Position numbers and translations under genes: made by a program. Source: Methylobacterium sp. E-005 (lineage in GTDB: Bacteria; Pseudomonadota; Alphaproteobacteria; Rhizobiales; Beijerinckiaceae). From it: a stretch of DNA of 64,000 nucleotides. Shown here piece after piece: positions 42,493 to 50,595 of the stretch. The notes beneath the pieces are model-generated. The model searched no databases, was not told where the DNA came from, and worked only from the letters and a program-made list of their open reading frames with translations. Location: positions 1-64,000 of the forward strand of contig NZ_JAKSYG010000108.1 of the NCBI RefSeq assembly GCF_022829725.1, given 5' to 3'. The stretch's first letter is position 1. Every line of letters begins with the position of its first letter.

Positions 42493-43317
42493 TCAGCCCT
42501 CATCCCAGAAATGCGGCGCGCTCTCCTCGAGATGCGGGCCGAGCCGGAGCGCCGCCACCCTGGTGGCGAGCCCCCGCGCATCGATCTCGACGGCGATGCC
42601 GCTGAGCGTCCCCTCGCCGGTGGCGACCTCCCAGCGGGAGCCCGGCGTCTTCTGGATCATCCGGCGGATCGGCTCGTCCTTCTGCATGCCGATCACCGAA
42701 TCGTAATCGCCGCACATGCCGGCATCCGACATGTAGGCCGTACCGCCGGGCAGGATCCGGTGATCGGCGGTCGGCGTATGGGTGTGGGTGCCGACCACGA
42801 GGCTTGCCCGGCCGTCGAGATAGTGGCCGAAGGCCTGCTTCTCGCTGGTCGCTTCGGCGTGGACATCCACCACCACGGCGTCGGCCGCCGCTCCCAGCGG
42901 ACAGGCCATGATCTCGCGCTCCACCGCGGCGAAGGGATCGTCCATCGCGTCGAGGAAGACGCGGCCCATCACGTTGACCACGAGAACGCGGGCACCGCCC
43001 TGCGTCTCCACCACCGTGGCGCCCCGACCGGGCGTTCCGGGCGGGTAGTTGGCCGGGCGCACCAGCCGCGGCTGGCGGGCGATGAAGACCAGCGCCTCGC
43101 GCTGATCGAAACTGTGATTGCCCAGCGTTACCGCATCGGCGCCGGCCTGGATCAACTCGTCACAGATCGACTCGGAGATGCCGAAGCCACCGGCCGCGTT
43201 CTCGCCGTTCACCACAACGCAATCGAGCCGCCAGCGCTCCCGCAGGCGCGGCAGCTGCTCGCACACCGCGGTGCGGCCCGAACGGCCGACCACATCGCCG
43301 AGGAAGAGGAGCCGCAT
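42493..43317 (-). CDS. ymdB: YmdB-family metallophosphoesterase (274 aa)
   Basis: Calcineurin-like phosphodiesterase of the YmdB/TIGR00282 family, with activity on 2',3'-cyclic nucleotides in Bacillus. Motifs: FLGDVVGRSGR at the start, VNGENAAGGFGI, TLGNHSFDQRE, VDVHAEATSEK, GTHTHTPTADH, and DYDSVIGMQKDEP near the end. The TGG-free start MRLLFLGDVVG is ideal. It is 3 bp downstream of the 5-formyl-THF cyclo-ligase gene on the same strand, a gene pair conserved in Rhizobiales. The physiological substrate in this group is unknown. Confidence 0.94.
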   Translation of the reverse strand: MRLLFLGDVVGRSGRTAVCEQLPRLRERWRLDCVVVNGENAAGGFGISESICDELIQAGADAVTLGNHSFDQREALVFIARQPRLVRPANYPPGTPGRGATVVETQGGARVLVVNVMGRVFLDAMDDPFAAVEREIMACPLGAAADAVVVDVHAEATSEKQAFGHYLDGRASLVVGTHTHTPTADHRILPGGTAYMSDAGMCGDYDSVIGMQKDEPIRRMIQKTPGSRWEVATGEGTLSGIAVEIDARGLATRVAALRLGPHLEESAPHFWDEG

Positions 43318-43320
43318 CGG

Positions 43321-43926
43321 TCAGGCCGTCCTGTCGAAGCGGATCAGGCCCGCCTCGGTGATCACGCAGTCGAGGGGCCGGTCGTGCGGCTCGGCCGGCA
43401 CGCGCTCGACCTCCTGCACGGCGAAGCCGATGCCGACGGTAAAGAGCGGCTGGCTCCGGGACAGGCGCTCGATCGCGCCGTCGTAATAGCCGCGGCCGTA
43501 TCCAATCCGCTGGCCAGACCGGTCGAAGGCCGCGAGCGGCACGATCAGCGCGTCAGGATCCACCGGCGGCAGGGACGGGTCGGGCTCGCTCAGGCCGAAG
43601 CCCCCGGAGACCAGCGTGTCCCCGGCCCGCCATTCCCGGAACACGAGCCCTTCACGGGTGACCTGCGGCAGAGCCACGGCCTGCCCGCGGGCCAGCAGTC
43701 CCTCGGCGGCGGGGCGTGGGTCGACCTCGCTGCGGATCGGCCAGAAGGCGGCAACGAGCCGGGCTTGTGTCAGCTCGGGCAAGGCGAGGAGTGCCCGGGC
43801 GATCGTCGCCGAGGCAACCTGCCTGCGTTCGACGCCCAGGGCGTCGCGGGCCGCCAGGGCCGCGCGGCGCAGTTCCTGTTTGCGCGCAGCGTCGGTAGTC
43901 TCAGAGGAAGGCGAGTGCGGAGCCAC
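43321..43926 (-). CDS. fthC: 5-formyltetrahydrofolate cyclo-ligase (201 aa)
   Basis: Converts 5-formyl-THF to 5,10-methenyl-THF with ATP, recycling a folate that inhibits one-carbon enzymes; of interest in a likely methylotroph. Seen: the N-terminal KQELRRAALAARDAL, WPIRSEVDPRPA, PLAAFDRSGQRIGYGRGYYDGAI (the ATP-binding GYGxGYYD motif) and VERVPAEPHDRPLDCVITE. The start is GTG 43926 (VAPHSPSSETTDAA); upstream codons lie in the 6S RNA. It is directly downstream of the 6S RNA, as in many proteobacteria. Confidence 0.93.
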   Translation of the reverse strand: MAPHSPSSETTDAARKQELRRAALAARDALGVERRQVASATIARALLALPELTQARLVAAFWPIRSEVDPRPAAEGLLARGQAVALPQVTREGLVFREWRAGDTLVSGGFGLSEPDPSLPPVDPDALIVPLAAFDRSGQRIGYGRGYYDGAIERLSRSQPLFTVGIGFAVQEVERVPAEPHDRPLDCVITEAGLIRFDRTA

Positions 43927-43934
43927 GTGAGCCG

Positions 43935-44077
43935 TTGGAGGATCGATCCCGGGAAACCTACAGCGTAGGTGGGCGCCGTGTTGGCCAGGTCCAGGGACGA
44001 GGCCAGGGACAGCTCCCGAGGGAGTCGATAAGGCCCCGGGGATAGTGCTCCTGACGAACTCTGCAGCCCCGCCACTG
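43935..44077 (-). ncRNA. ssrS: 6S RNA (SsrS), regulator of sigma-70 RNA polymerase
   Basis: 6S RNA mimics an open promoter and binds housekeeping RNA polymerase in stationary phase. On the minus strand the region reads (5' to 3') GTTCGTCAGG, then CCCCGGGGCCTTATCGA, an upper hairpin TCGGGAGCTGTCCC, the opposite strand CTGGCCTCGTCCCTGG, and the 3' block CCCACCTACGCTGTAGGT followed by CCCGGGATCG. This order of GTTCG, CCCC-GG-CC-ATCGA, a central bubble, and a CACCTAC/GTAGGT hairpin is that of alphaproteobacterial 6S RNAs. Placement just upstream of the cyclo-ligase gene is a known conserved linkage. A possible -10 (CTACAT, near 44080) sits 6-7 bases before the proposed 5' end. Ends are approximate; identity is inferred without a covariance search. 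Confidence 0.75.
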
Positions 44078-44096
44078 ATATGTAGCGATCCCGGCA

Positions 44097-44147
44097 CATT
44101 CCCGCCAGGGCCGCACGGCGGAGAAAATCGCGCCGGCTGAGATTCAC
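44097..44147 (-). pseudogene. Orphan Tat signal peptide start, gene body missing
   Basis: From GTG 44147 the frame reads VNLSRRDFLRRAALAGM, a textbook twin-arginine signal (SRRxFL), placed 14 bp after the upstream gene's stop with a GAGCGGCGG ribosome site. Nothing protein-like follows: the frame runs straight into the 6S RNA. It looks like the 5' stub of an exported enzyme gene of EPS block B whose body was deleted, with the 6S promoter now in or next to the stub. Confidence 0.5.
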
Positions 44148-44160
44148 GGCTGGCCGCCGC

Positions 44161-45678
44161 TCAAGCGCCGATGAGCCCTCTGTAGCGCGGGGCCCGCCCG
44201 GCCCCGTCGATGCACTCGATCCCGCCGCCCGCATTCAGGGTGTGCAGACGGTTGCCGGGCCAGGCCGGGCCGGGCTCGATCCGTCCGATCACGGTCTGCC
44301 CGAAGCCCTCCGGATCGAGGCGGTCGATCTGCGCCAGCACGAGGGCACGGCCATAGCCGGTGGCGCAATCCTGGATCGGGCGGATCAGGTGGCCGCCTCG
44401 CCACACGATCCGGCCCGCCGGGCGCGCCAGAGCGGGATCGACCAGAACGGGGTTGGCCGGATGCGGCGTGTAGGGGCCGCGGAAATCGGGCGCCGACCAG
44501 AGGTGGAGGGCGTCGTGGAAGCAGCCCGCCCCGGCCGGCGCATCGAGCCCCGCATCGCGGACGGTGGCGAAGATCCACCAGCGGCCGGCATGCTCGATCA
44601 GGGTCGCATCGCTCGCCACCACGCCGGAGAGAAGCGTCGCCTCCTTGACCCAGCCGCCGGGGAAGCGCGTGGCGCGGTAAAGGTCGACCGTTCCGGCAGC
44701 GGAACTCTCCGGAACCATCCAGACGGATCCCTCCCGCTCGAAGACGAACGGGTAGGAGAGATGATGCGCCTCCTCCAGCACCGGCACGGGCGGCCCCTCC
44801 GGACCGTCCGGCCCGAAGCGCACCGCCGAGATGAGCGCCTTGCCGGTGGCGTGCGGAAAGTCCTCAACGAAGAGATGCGTGTGTCCCGCGACGGAGATCG
44901 GAAACGGATCGGCGTAGAAGCGCCTTCCGTCATCCGGGAGGACGATCCAGCCCGTTTCGGGATGGCGCCCGAGATCGATGAGGTCCGGCCCGGCGAGGGG
45001 GCGCCAGCCGCAGCGCCAGTGCGGGGCCTTGTAGCAGAGGCGATACAGCCGGTGGATGAGCGCGCCCGCGAGCATGCGCCCCGCCCGCGCGCCGAGGCGC
45101 GGCACCGTGAGGGCCGCCGGATGCTCTAGGGCACTATCGCCGCATGCCTCCGCCCCGCCCCGTCCGGCGATCCGGTCGCGCAGGGCCGCAACGATCAGCG
45201 TGATCGTCCGCGCCAGGGCGTCCTCGAAGCTCGCCAGCACGATTCCGGGCCGGTCGGCGCCGAGGCGGCCGGCGGCGCGAAGCGTCCCGTTCTCAACCAG
45301 CGTGAGACGCGGTACCGCCCCGGCGAGCAGGCTTGCCAACAACGCGTCCTCGCCGGCCCTGCCATCATAGGCGAGATGCCAAATGTTGGGTCCGGACGGG
45401 ACATCGCCGCACAGGTCGAGCACGAGATCGGGGGCGCCATCCGCCTGACGCCAGCGATCGAGCTCAGCTTTGGCGATCGGCCCCGAATCGAGGCGGCTCA
45501 GGCTGTGGATCAGGGCCTCGAGCCGGAACAGCAGATCGGCCGTGTCCGGCCATTTCCCGCTTCCGGGTGCATCCGCTACGCTGACCGGGCCGATGCCGGG
45601 GATCACGCTGATCCGCTGGAGCAGCGTGCTATGCCAGCGGCGCGGCCTGGTGCCATCGAGGCGCACACGCACATGCAT
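44161..45678 (-). CDS. Inositolphosphorylceramide glucosaminyltransferase-like two-domain protein (505 aa)
   Basis: The N-terminal 200 residues have the alpha-beta pattern of a formyltransferase-like fold (DLVLDLCGDVPSGPNIWHLAYD, RPGIVLASFEDALART). Residues about 240-505 form a beta-propeller like that in the N-terminal part of plant glucosamine inositolphosphorylceramide transferase: FYADPFPISVAGHTHLFVED, YPFVFEREGSVWMVPESS, LYRATRFPGGW, WWIFATVRD, and LHLWSAPDFRGPYTPHPANP. The propeller resembles glycoside-binding or glycosidase blades, so it may handle a sugar in EPS assembly. Start ATG 45678 is chosen before MHVRVRLDG; an upstream ATG exists at 45792. It is divergent from the Wzz-kinase gene. 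Confidence 0.72.
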   Translation of the reverse strand: MHVRVRLDGTRPRRWHSTLLQRISVIPGIGPVSVADAPGSGKWPDTADLLFRLEALIHSLSRLDSGPIAKAELDRWRQADGAPDLVLDLCGDVPSGPNIWHLAYDGRAGEDALLASLLAGAVPRLTLVENGTLRAAGRLGADRPGIVLASFEDALARTITLIVAALRDRIAGRGGAEACGDSALEHPAALTVPRLGARAGRMLAGALIHRLYRLCYKAPHWRCGWRPLAGPDLIDLGRHPETGWIVLPDDGRRFYADPFPISVAGHTHLFVEDFPHATGKALISAVRFGPDGPEGPPVPVLEEAHHLSYPFVFEREGSVWMVPESSAAGTVDLYRATRFPGGWVKEATLLSGVVASDATLIEHAGRWWIFATVRDAGLDAPAGAGCFHDALHLWSAPDFRGPYTPHPANPVLVDPALARPAGRIVWRGGHLIRPIQDCATGYGRALVLAQIDRLDPEGFGQTVIGRIEPGPAWPGNRLHTLNAGGGIECIDGAGRAPRYRGLIGA

Positions 45679-45937
45679 CGATCTGGACGCCCCTTCGCTG
45701 CCCCGTGATCCGTTGATCACCGTATCGGCCCCAGATCCAATCCCTAACCGTAAGCAGGGTGATTGCACGGTATAACTGATCCGAAGTTGCACCGGGCGTT
45801 TACGACATGTTCAGTAATGGGTACGTCTTGCCGGGACAATCTCAGTTTCTGCAGCTTACCAGCCACATGCGCGACTCTTGCAACTGGTCCTGTAGCCCAT
45901 GCGGACCTGCCCTGGATTGAGACGACGGTGACCGATC

Positions 45938-48037
45938 GTGACACGGATCGACCCTAACCTCGCTGTCGCGACCTGGCTGGCGCCGGTGCAGCCGGCTCTG
46001 CCCGAGCGGCCCGCCCGTCCGGAGACGAGCGCCGAGGCCGGCGATCTGTGGCGCATCCTCTGGCGGCGGAAGCGGGTCGTGATCGGGACCGCGCTGCTGC
46101 TCGCCCTCCTGGCCTTGACGTATGCCCTGCTCACGCCGTCCCTGTACACGGCGACCGCCCAGATCCTGATCGACCCCCGCGACCGTCAGGTCGTCTCCAA
46201 CGACGTCAATCCCGGCACCCTCTCGCCGGATGGCGGGATCGCGCAGGTCGAGAGCCAGGTGAAGGTGATCGAGTCCGACGCGGTGCTGGGCCGGGCCGTC
46301 GCCCAGACGGGGCTCGAAACGGAGCCGGGCTTCGGCGTGCCCCGCAACGTCTGGTACGTCCGCGCCGCGGCCGCCCTGCGGGAGCTGGTGAATGGGCCGC
46401 GGCCCGAACGGAAGATCGACGCGCAGGGCCGGGCCCTCGACCAGCTCCGGCGCAAGCTCGCGGTGAAGCGCGCCGACAAGGTGTTCGTGATCGACGTGAT
46501 CGTCACGACGATCGACCCCGACCTTTCGGCGCGCATCGTCAACGCCATCGCGAATGCCTACCTCGCGGATCAGACCGCGGCACGCGCCGAGGCCGCCCGC
46601 CGCGCGGCGGGCGACCTGCGGGGCCGGCTCGACGAGCTGCGCAACGCGGTGAACACCGCCGACAAGAAGCTCGAGGACTACAAGGCCCGCAACGGTCTGA
46701 TCACGGCGAGCGGCCGGCTGGTCAACGAGCAGCAGCTGACCGACCTGAACACCCGGCTGGTGGCGGCCCAGGCTCGGACCGCCGACGCGCAGGCTCGCCT
46801 GCAGGGGATCCGGGACGCCCGCGGCCGGGCGGTCGGGGCCGGCGCGATGCCGGAGGCGGTCCAGTCAACGGCCGTCGAACGCCTGCGCGGTCAGTACGCC
46901 GAACTCGCCGCCAAAGAGGCGGATCTGCGCACCAATCTCGGAGAGCGCCACCCGTTCATCGCTGCCGTGCGGACCCAGATGCAGGATGTCCGCCGCCTGA
47001 TCGATGCCGAACTCAACCGGATCGCGGGCGCCGCCGAAACAGAGTTCCACCGCGCCCAGGCCAACGAGCGGACGCTCACCGCCGAACTGGGGCGTCTCCG
47101 GCAGCAGGCGGCGGTCAACTCCCAGTCCTCGGTGCAGCAGCGCGAGCTGGAGCGTGAGGTCGAGGCGGCGCGCTCGGTCTACAACAGCTTCCTGGTCCGC
47201 GCCCGCGAGATCAAGGAGCAGACCAGCATCGACAGCTCGAACGCGCGGATCATCACGGCGGCCCGACCGCCGGAGGATCCGAGCTGGCCGCCGCGGCTGG
47301 TCCTGGTGGCCGCAGCCCTGTTCGGCGGGCTGGGTCTCGGAGCCGGGCTCGCGCTGATGCGGGAATACTTGGCGCCCACGGTGCTGTCGCCGCGCCAGCT
47401 GGAGCGGATCTCGAATGCGCCGGTCGTGGCGGTGCTGCCGGGCCTGCGGCCGCGGGGCGCCAATGCGGCGGCCGCAAGCTTCACACTGGACCATCTCGCG
47501 GCGACCACGGGCAGCCACGGGCATTCCCTCGTGCTGATGGTGACGTCGGGTGACTCGGACGAGTTGCAGCGCCGGGCCGTGATCGGGCTGCTCGCCGCGG
47601 TGGCGGTCGGGCGCGGGGATCGGGTCCTGCTGGTGGATGCGGACCTGCGCGGCGACGGTTCAAGCGCGGGCGGCCTCCTCGACGTGCTGCGCGGCGAGCA
47701 GAGCCTCAACGCGGTGACCGAGACCGATCCGAAATCCGGCGCACGCCGGATGGGGCTTGGCGATGCGAGCAAACCGGTCCGCGACGCCCTCACCACCGAC
47801 AACATCGAGCGCTTCGTGGCCGGCGTGAAGGGCCGGTTCGATCTGGTCATCGTGGATGGCGGCGTGCTCAGCGAGAACCTGCGGCTCGGTCCCCTGGCGG
47901 CCGCGGCCGACCGGGTGCTGATGGTCGCCTGCAACGGTGCGACCCGCCAGCGCGACCTGATCGACCTCGTCGACACCTCCGAAGCGCTGGGCCGGCCGAT
48001 CTCGGGCTCGCTGCTGCTGACGCGGCGCCGGGCGTGA
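45938..48037 (+). CDS. Wzz/GumC-type protein with C-terminal kinase-like domain lacking a P-loop (699 aa)
   Basis: Polysaccharide co-polymerase fused to a bacterial tyrosine kinase-like domain. Helix 1 near residues 46-66, Wzz motif YTATAQILIDPRDRQ, long coiled-coil periplasmic region (about 190-430), helix 2 near 447-467 (LVLVAAALFGGLGLGAGLAL). Residues about 510-699 follow the BY-kinase fold: Walker A' RVLLVDADLRGD and Walker B FDLVIVDGGVLS. The expected P-loop (GxGKS/T) is replaced by TSGDSDELQRRAV, with no Lys, and there is no C-terminal Tyr cluster. It is therefore probably a non-catalytic scaffold. GTG start. It overlaps the next gene by 4 bp. Confidence 0.9.
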   Translation: MTRIDPNLAVATWLAPVQPALPERPARPETSAEAGDLWRILWRRKRVVIGTALLLALLALTYALLTPSLYTATAQILIDPRDRQVVSNDVNPGTLSPDGGIAQVESQVKVIESDAVLGRAVAQTGLETEPGFGVPRNVWYVRAAAALRELVNGPRPERKIDAQGRALDQLRRKLAVKRADKVFVIDVIVTTIDPDLSARIVNAIANAYLADQTAARAEAARRAAGDLRGRLDELRNAVNTADKKLEDYKARNGLITASGRLVNEQQLTDLNTRLVAAQARTADAQARLQGIRDARGRAVGAGAMPEAVQSTAVERLRGQYAELAAKEADLRTNLGERHPFIAAVRTQMQDVRRLIDAELNRIAGAAETEFHRAQANERTLTAELGRLRQQAAVNSQSSVQQRELEREVEAARSVYNSFLVRAREIKEQTSIDSSNARIITAARPPEDPSWPPRLVLVAAALFGGLGLGAGLALMREYLAPTVLSPRQLERISNAPVVAVLPGLRPRGANAAAASFTLDHLAATTGSHGHSLVLMVTSGDSDELQRRAVIGLLAAVAVGRGDRVLLVDADLRGDGSSAGGLLDVLRGEQSLNAVTETDPKSGARRMGLGDASKPVRDALTTDNIERFVAGVKGRFDLVIVDGGVLSENLRLGPLAAAADRVLMVACNGATRQRDLIDLVDTSEALGRPISGSLLLTRRRA

Positions 48038-49341
48038 GGATCGCGCGGGCCGAGCCCATTCCGCGCCGCGCCGCGCCCGCGCAATCGCGCGCGACCCAGC
48101 GAAGCGTGCCTGCCCGCCTCGAATCCCACCTCCTCGTCCTCTGGGCCGCGGTCCTCGTTGGGGTCTCCGGGGGCGTGCTGTGGGTCGTCGGGCTCAACTA
48201 TGACGGATTGACCGGCTCGGCCGCGTCCAAGATCCATCCGGCGACCTATCTCGCGGTGGTCCTCGCCGGATGGATGCTGCTGCGCGCCGGCAACCCGGTC
48301 AGACCGGTGGCGCAGGCCCTAATCCATCGCCCCGCCAGCGTGCTGGTGACGATCTCGGGCGTGCTGCTCCTCGCCCTGATCGCGATCCGCGGCGGGAACG
48401 GCCTCGCCGGCTCGATCGATACCTTCGTGCTGGCCGGCCTCCTGCCGATCCTGCTCATGGACCGCGACGCCGCGACGCTGGCGCGGATCGAGACCGTGTT
48501 CCACGTCGTGATGCTCGCCAATGCGCTGCTCGGCCTGTACGAACTCGCCAGTGGCCAGCGCTTCTTCCCGTTCCGCCTCGACGGTGCGGACTTCGCGTGG
48601 GACACGCGCTCGGCGGCCCTACAGGGCCATCCGCTCAGCAACGCGACCGTCACCGCCTGCTACATCCTGGCGCTCGCTGCTGGCGGCGGACGATTCGGCC
48701 CGGCTCAGCGCGCCGCGATGATCGCCCTGCAACTCGTGGCACTGGTGACGTTCGGCGGCCGGTCCGCCACCATCATCACCCTCGTCCTCGGCGGTGTTGT
48801 CGGCCTCGTCGCCCTCGGCCGCGTCCTGCGGGGCGGGCGGATCCCGCTGATCGGCGCGGCCTGCGCCTGCTTCGCACTGACGCTGGTGCCGGTCGCCGTG
48901 GCTCTTCTGGCCGCCCTGGGCTTCTTCGATACCCTGCTGGAACGGTTCTCCTCCGATGGTGGCAGCGCGCAGGCCCGAGTCGACATGCTGGCAGTCTTTG
49001 ATGCGATCCCGTTCCGGGAGTTGCTGCTGGGCCCGGATCTGGTTCAGGTCACCACCCTGCGGCGAATCTGGGGTCTGGAATGGGGCATCGAGAACTCGAT
49101 CCTCTCGACCCTGCTCTACAACGGCATCCTGGTGACCACGCTCCTCGTCGTGGCGGTCGCCCTCTACCTCGCGGAGATCGCGCGCTCCTGCCGGCACGGC
49201 GTGTGGCTGCCGATCCTGGCCTTCGTGATCCTGGTCAACACCTTCGAGGGGCTGGCGGGCAAGTCCACGCTGCTGGCCAAGTTCGCCCTGATGCTCATCG
49301 TCCTGTTCCCCCGGGGACCGCTGCGGGGACGTGCCGGCTAA
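48034..49341 (+). CDS. Polytopic membrane protein, O-antigen ligase/EPS polymerase-like (435 aa)
   Basis: About ten to twelve membrane helices with one larger periplasmic loop (about 175-215 or 305-350), as in Wzy polymerases and WaaL ligases. Seen: SASKIHPATYLAVVLAGWML near the start, GHPLSNATVTACYILALAAGG in the middle (a His before the loop, as in O-antigen ligases), GGRSATIITLVLGGV, and GPDLVQVTTLRRIWGLEWG. The GTG start is coupled to the preceding Wzz-kinase stop (GTGA). The position right after a chain-length protein makes polymerase the more likely role. It resembles the VpsF-type EPS proteins but that is a weak assignment. Confidence 0.75.
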   Translation: MRIARAEPIPRRAAPAQSRATQRSVPARLESHLLVLWAAVLVGVSGGVLWVVGLNYDGLTGSAASKIHPATYLAVVLAGWMLLRAGNPVRPVAQALIHRPASVLVTISGVLLLALIAIRGGNGLAGSIDTFVLAGLLPILLMDRDAATLARIETVFHVVMLANALLGLYELASGQRFFPFRLDGADFAWDTRSAALQGHPLSNATVTACYILALAAGGGRFGPAQRAAMIALQLVALVTFGGRSATIITLVLGGVVGLVALGRVLRGGRIPLIGAACACFALTLVPVAVALLAALGFFDTLLERFSSDGGSAQARVDMLAVFDAIPFRELLLGPDLVQVTTLRRIWGLEWGIENSILSTLLYNGILVTTLLVVAVALYLAEIARSCRHGVWLPILAFVILVNTFEGLAGKSTLLAKFALMLIVLFPRGPLRGRAG

Positions 49342-49347
49342 ACGGCT

Positions 49348-50595
49348 CTACGGCGCGGCCTTCAGGCCCAGCGCTGCGACCAGGGCGGGATCGACCGCAT
49401 GCGCCTCGTCCATCAGGCCGAGCCCGTCGAACAGGTTCCAGAACGACCAGCCGAACCCTGACCGCTCCGCCGCCAGCCGCACGTCGCGGAGATAGGCGGC
49501 CCGGTCGGGGGCCCGCGCGGCCGTGTAGCGGACGTCGGTGCGCAGGGCCCCGAACTCGCCCATCAGCACGGTCCGGCGCGGGATCTCGTAGAGGTCGGCC
49601 CAGGTCGAAACCGGATCCATGGCGGCGGCGAGGTAGGCGGGTCCGGGCTCGGCCGCGCCGTACTCGCGCAACTTGGCCTCGATCACCGCCAGATCGCGGG
49701 CCTTCTCGGCCGGCGGGACCGACCGGTCGGCCTGCATACGAGCCCGGACGGCACTCAACGTCTCCGGCATCCGACCGCGCGTCCCCGGCCAGGGCACGGC
49801 GTTGAGCCAGCGATAGAACGGCTCATCGGTGAGCCAGGTCGCACCCTGGTGGGAGAACAGGTACGGCTCATAGAAGTGGAAGGTGTAGAGCAGCGGCGCA
49901 AACCGCGCGAGCGGCGCCGGATCGAGCGCTGTCAGGCCGGCGATCAGGCTGCCGCATGAGCCCGTCGCCACCAGGGTCAGCCCGGGCGCCGCCATCCGGG
50001 CGGCGGTGAGGAGCGCGTGCTGAACCCGGTTCCACACGAGGGCACCGCAGGCCTGCGGCGGCTCGTTGATCGGCTCCAACGCCACCCGGTCCGCCCCCTT
50101 CCGGGCGCATAGGCGGGCGAGTTCGCCGATGAGATCCCGGTAGGCCGGAAAGAGCGGCGCACGGTCGGTGCCGTAGAAAGCCTCCGGCGTGTAATGGTGG
50201 GTCGCGGCATTGGCCTGAACGTTGAGCAGAACCCGCAGCCCGGTCGCCAGCACCGCGTCGATCGCGGTCGAGAGGCTTCCGAGGAGTTCTCCCCGGCGGG
50301 CGCCCGTAAAGGCCACGAACGGGCCGGGATCGAGGGGCAGGCGCACGAAATCGAAGCCGAGGGCGGCGAGCCGCCTTAGATCGGCGTGGCTGGGTACGGG
50401 TCGGTCCGCCTGGAATGGCGGCCAGGCGTAATCGATGCGCGGCGCCGGATACTCGGTGGTGAGCGAGAACCAGGGCCAGAGCGCGATGCCCCGGCGGAGC
50501 CTGAGCGGCTCCGGGGCACCCAGGGCCGGGTAAGCCGCCATCCCGGCTGCCGCCAGTGCGCCCGTGAGCAGCGTCCGGCGGCTGGCATTCACCAA
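49348..50595 (-). CDS. Exported glycoside hydrolase, GH5-like cellulase fold (415 aa)
   Basis: (beta/alpha)8 endoglycanase of clan GH-A, exported. The N-terminus has SRRTLLTGALAAAGMAAYPALG, a Tat-like signal. The acid/base Glu is E178 in VALEPINEPP, the nucleophile Glu is E347 in TVLMGEFGA. Other typical tracts: LAALGFDFVRLPLDPG and GFGWSFWNLFDGLGLM at the ends. Many EPS loci carry such a glycosidase to trim or release the polymer. It overlaps the next glycosyltransferase gene by 7 bp and is convergent with the polymerase-like gene. Confidence 0.88.
   Translation of the reverse strand: MVNASRRTLLTGALAAAGMAAYPALGAPEPLRLRRGIALWPWFSLTTEYPAPRIDYAWPPFQADRPVPSHADLRRLAALGFDFVRLPLDPGPFVAFTGARRGELLGSLSTAIDAVLATGLRVLLNVQANAATHHYTPEAFYGTDRAPLFPAYRDLIGELARLCARKGADRVALEPINEPPQACGALVWNRVQHALLTAARMAAPGLTLVATGSCGSLIAGLTALDPAPLARFAPLLYTFHFYEPYLFSHQGATWLTDEPFYRWLNAVPWPGTRGRMPETLSAVRARMQADRSVPPAEKARDLAVIEAKLREYGAAEPGPAYLAAAMDPVSTWADLYEIPRRTVLMGEFGALRTDVRYTAARAPDRAAYLRDVRLAAERSGFGWSFWNLFDGLGLMDEAHAVDPALVAALGLKAAP

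Noticed and set aside
43770..44096. Open frame through the 6S RNA joined to the Tat stub
   Set aside because: After the signal peptide the reading has no protein-like pattern, and the RNA's conserved blocks explain the sequence.
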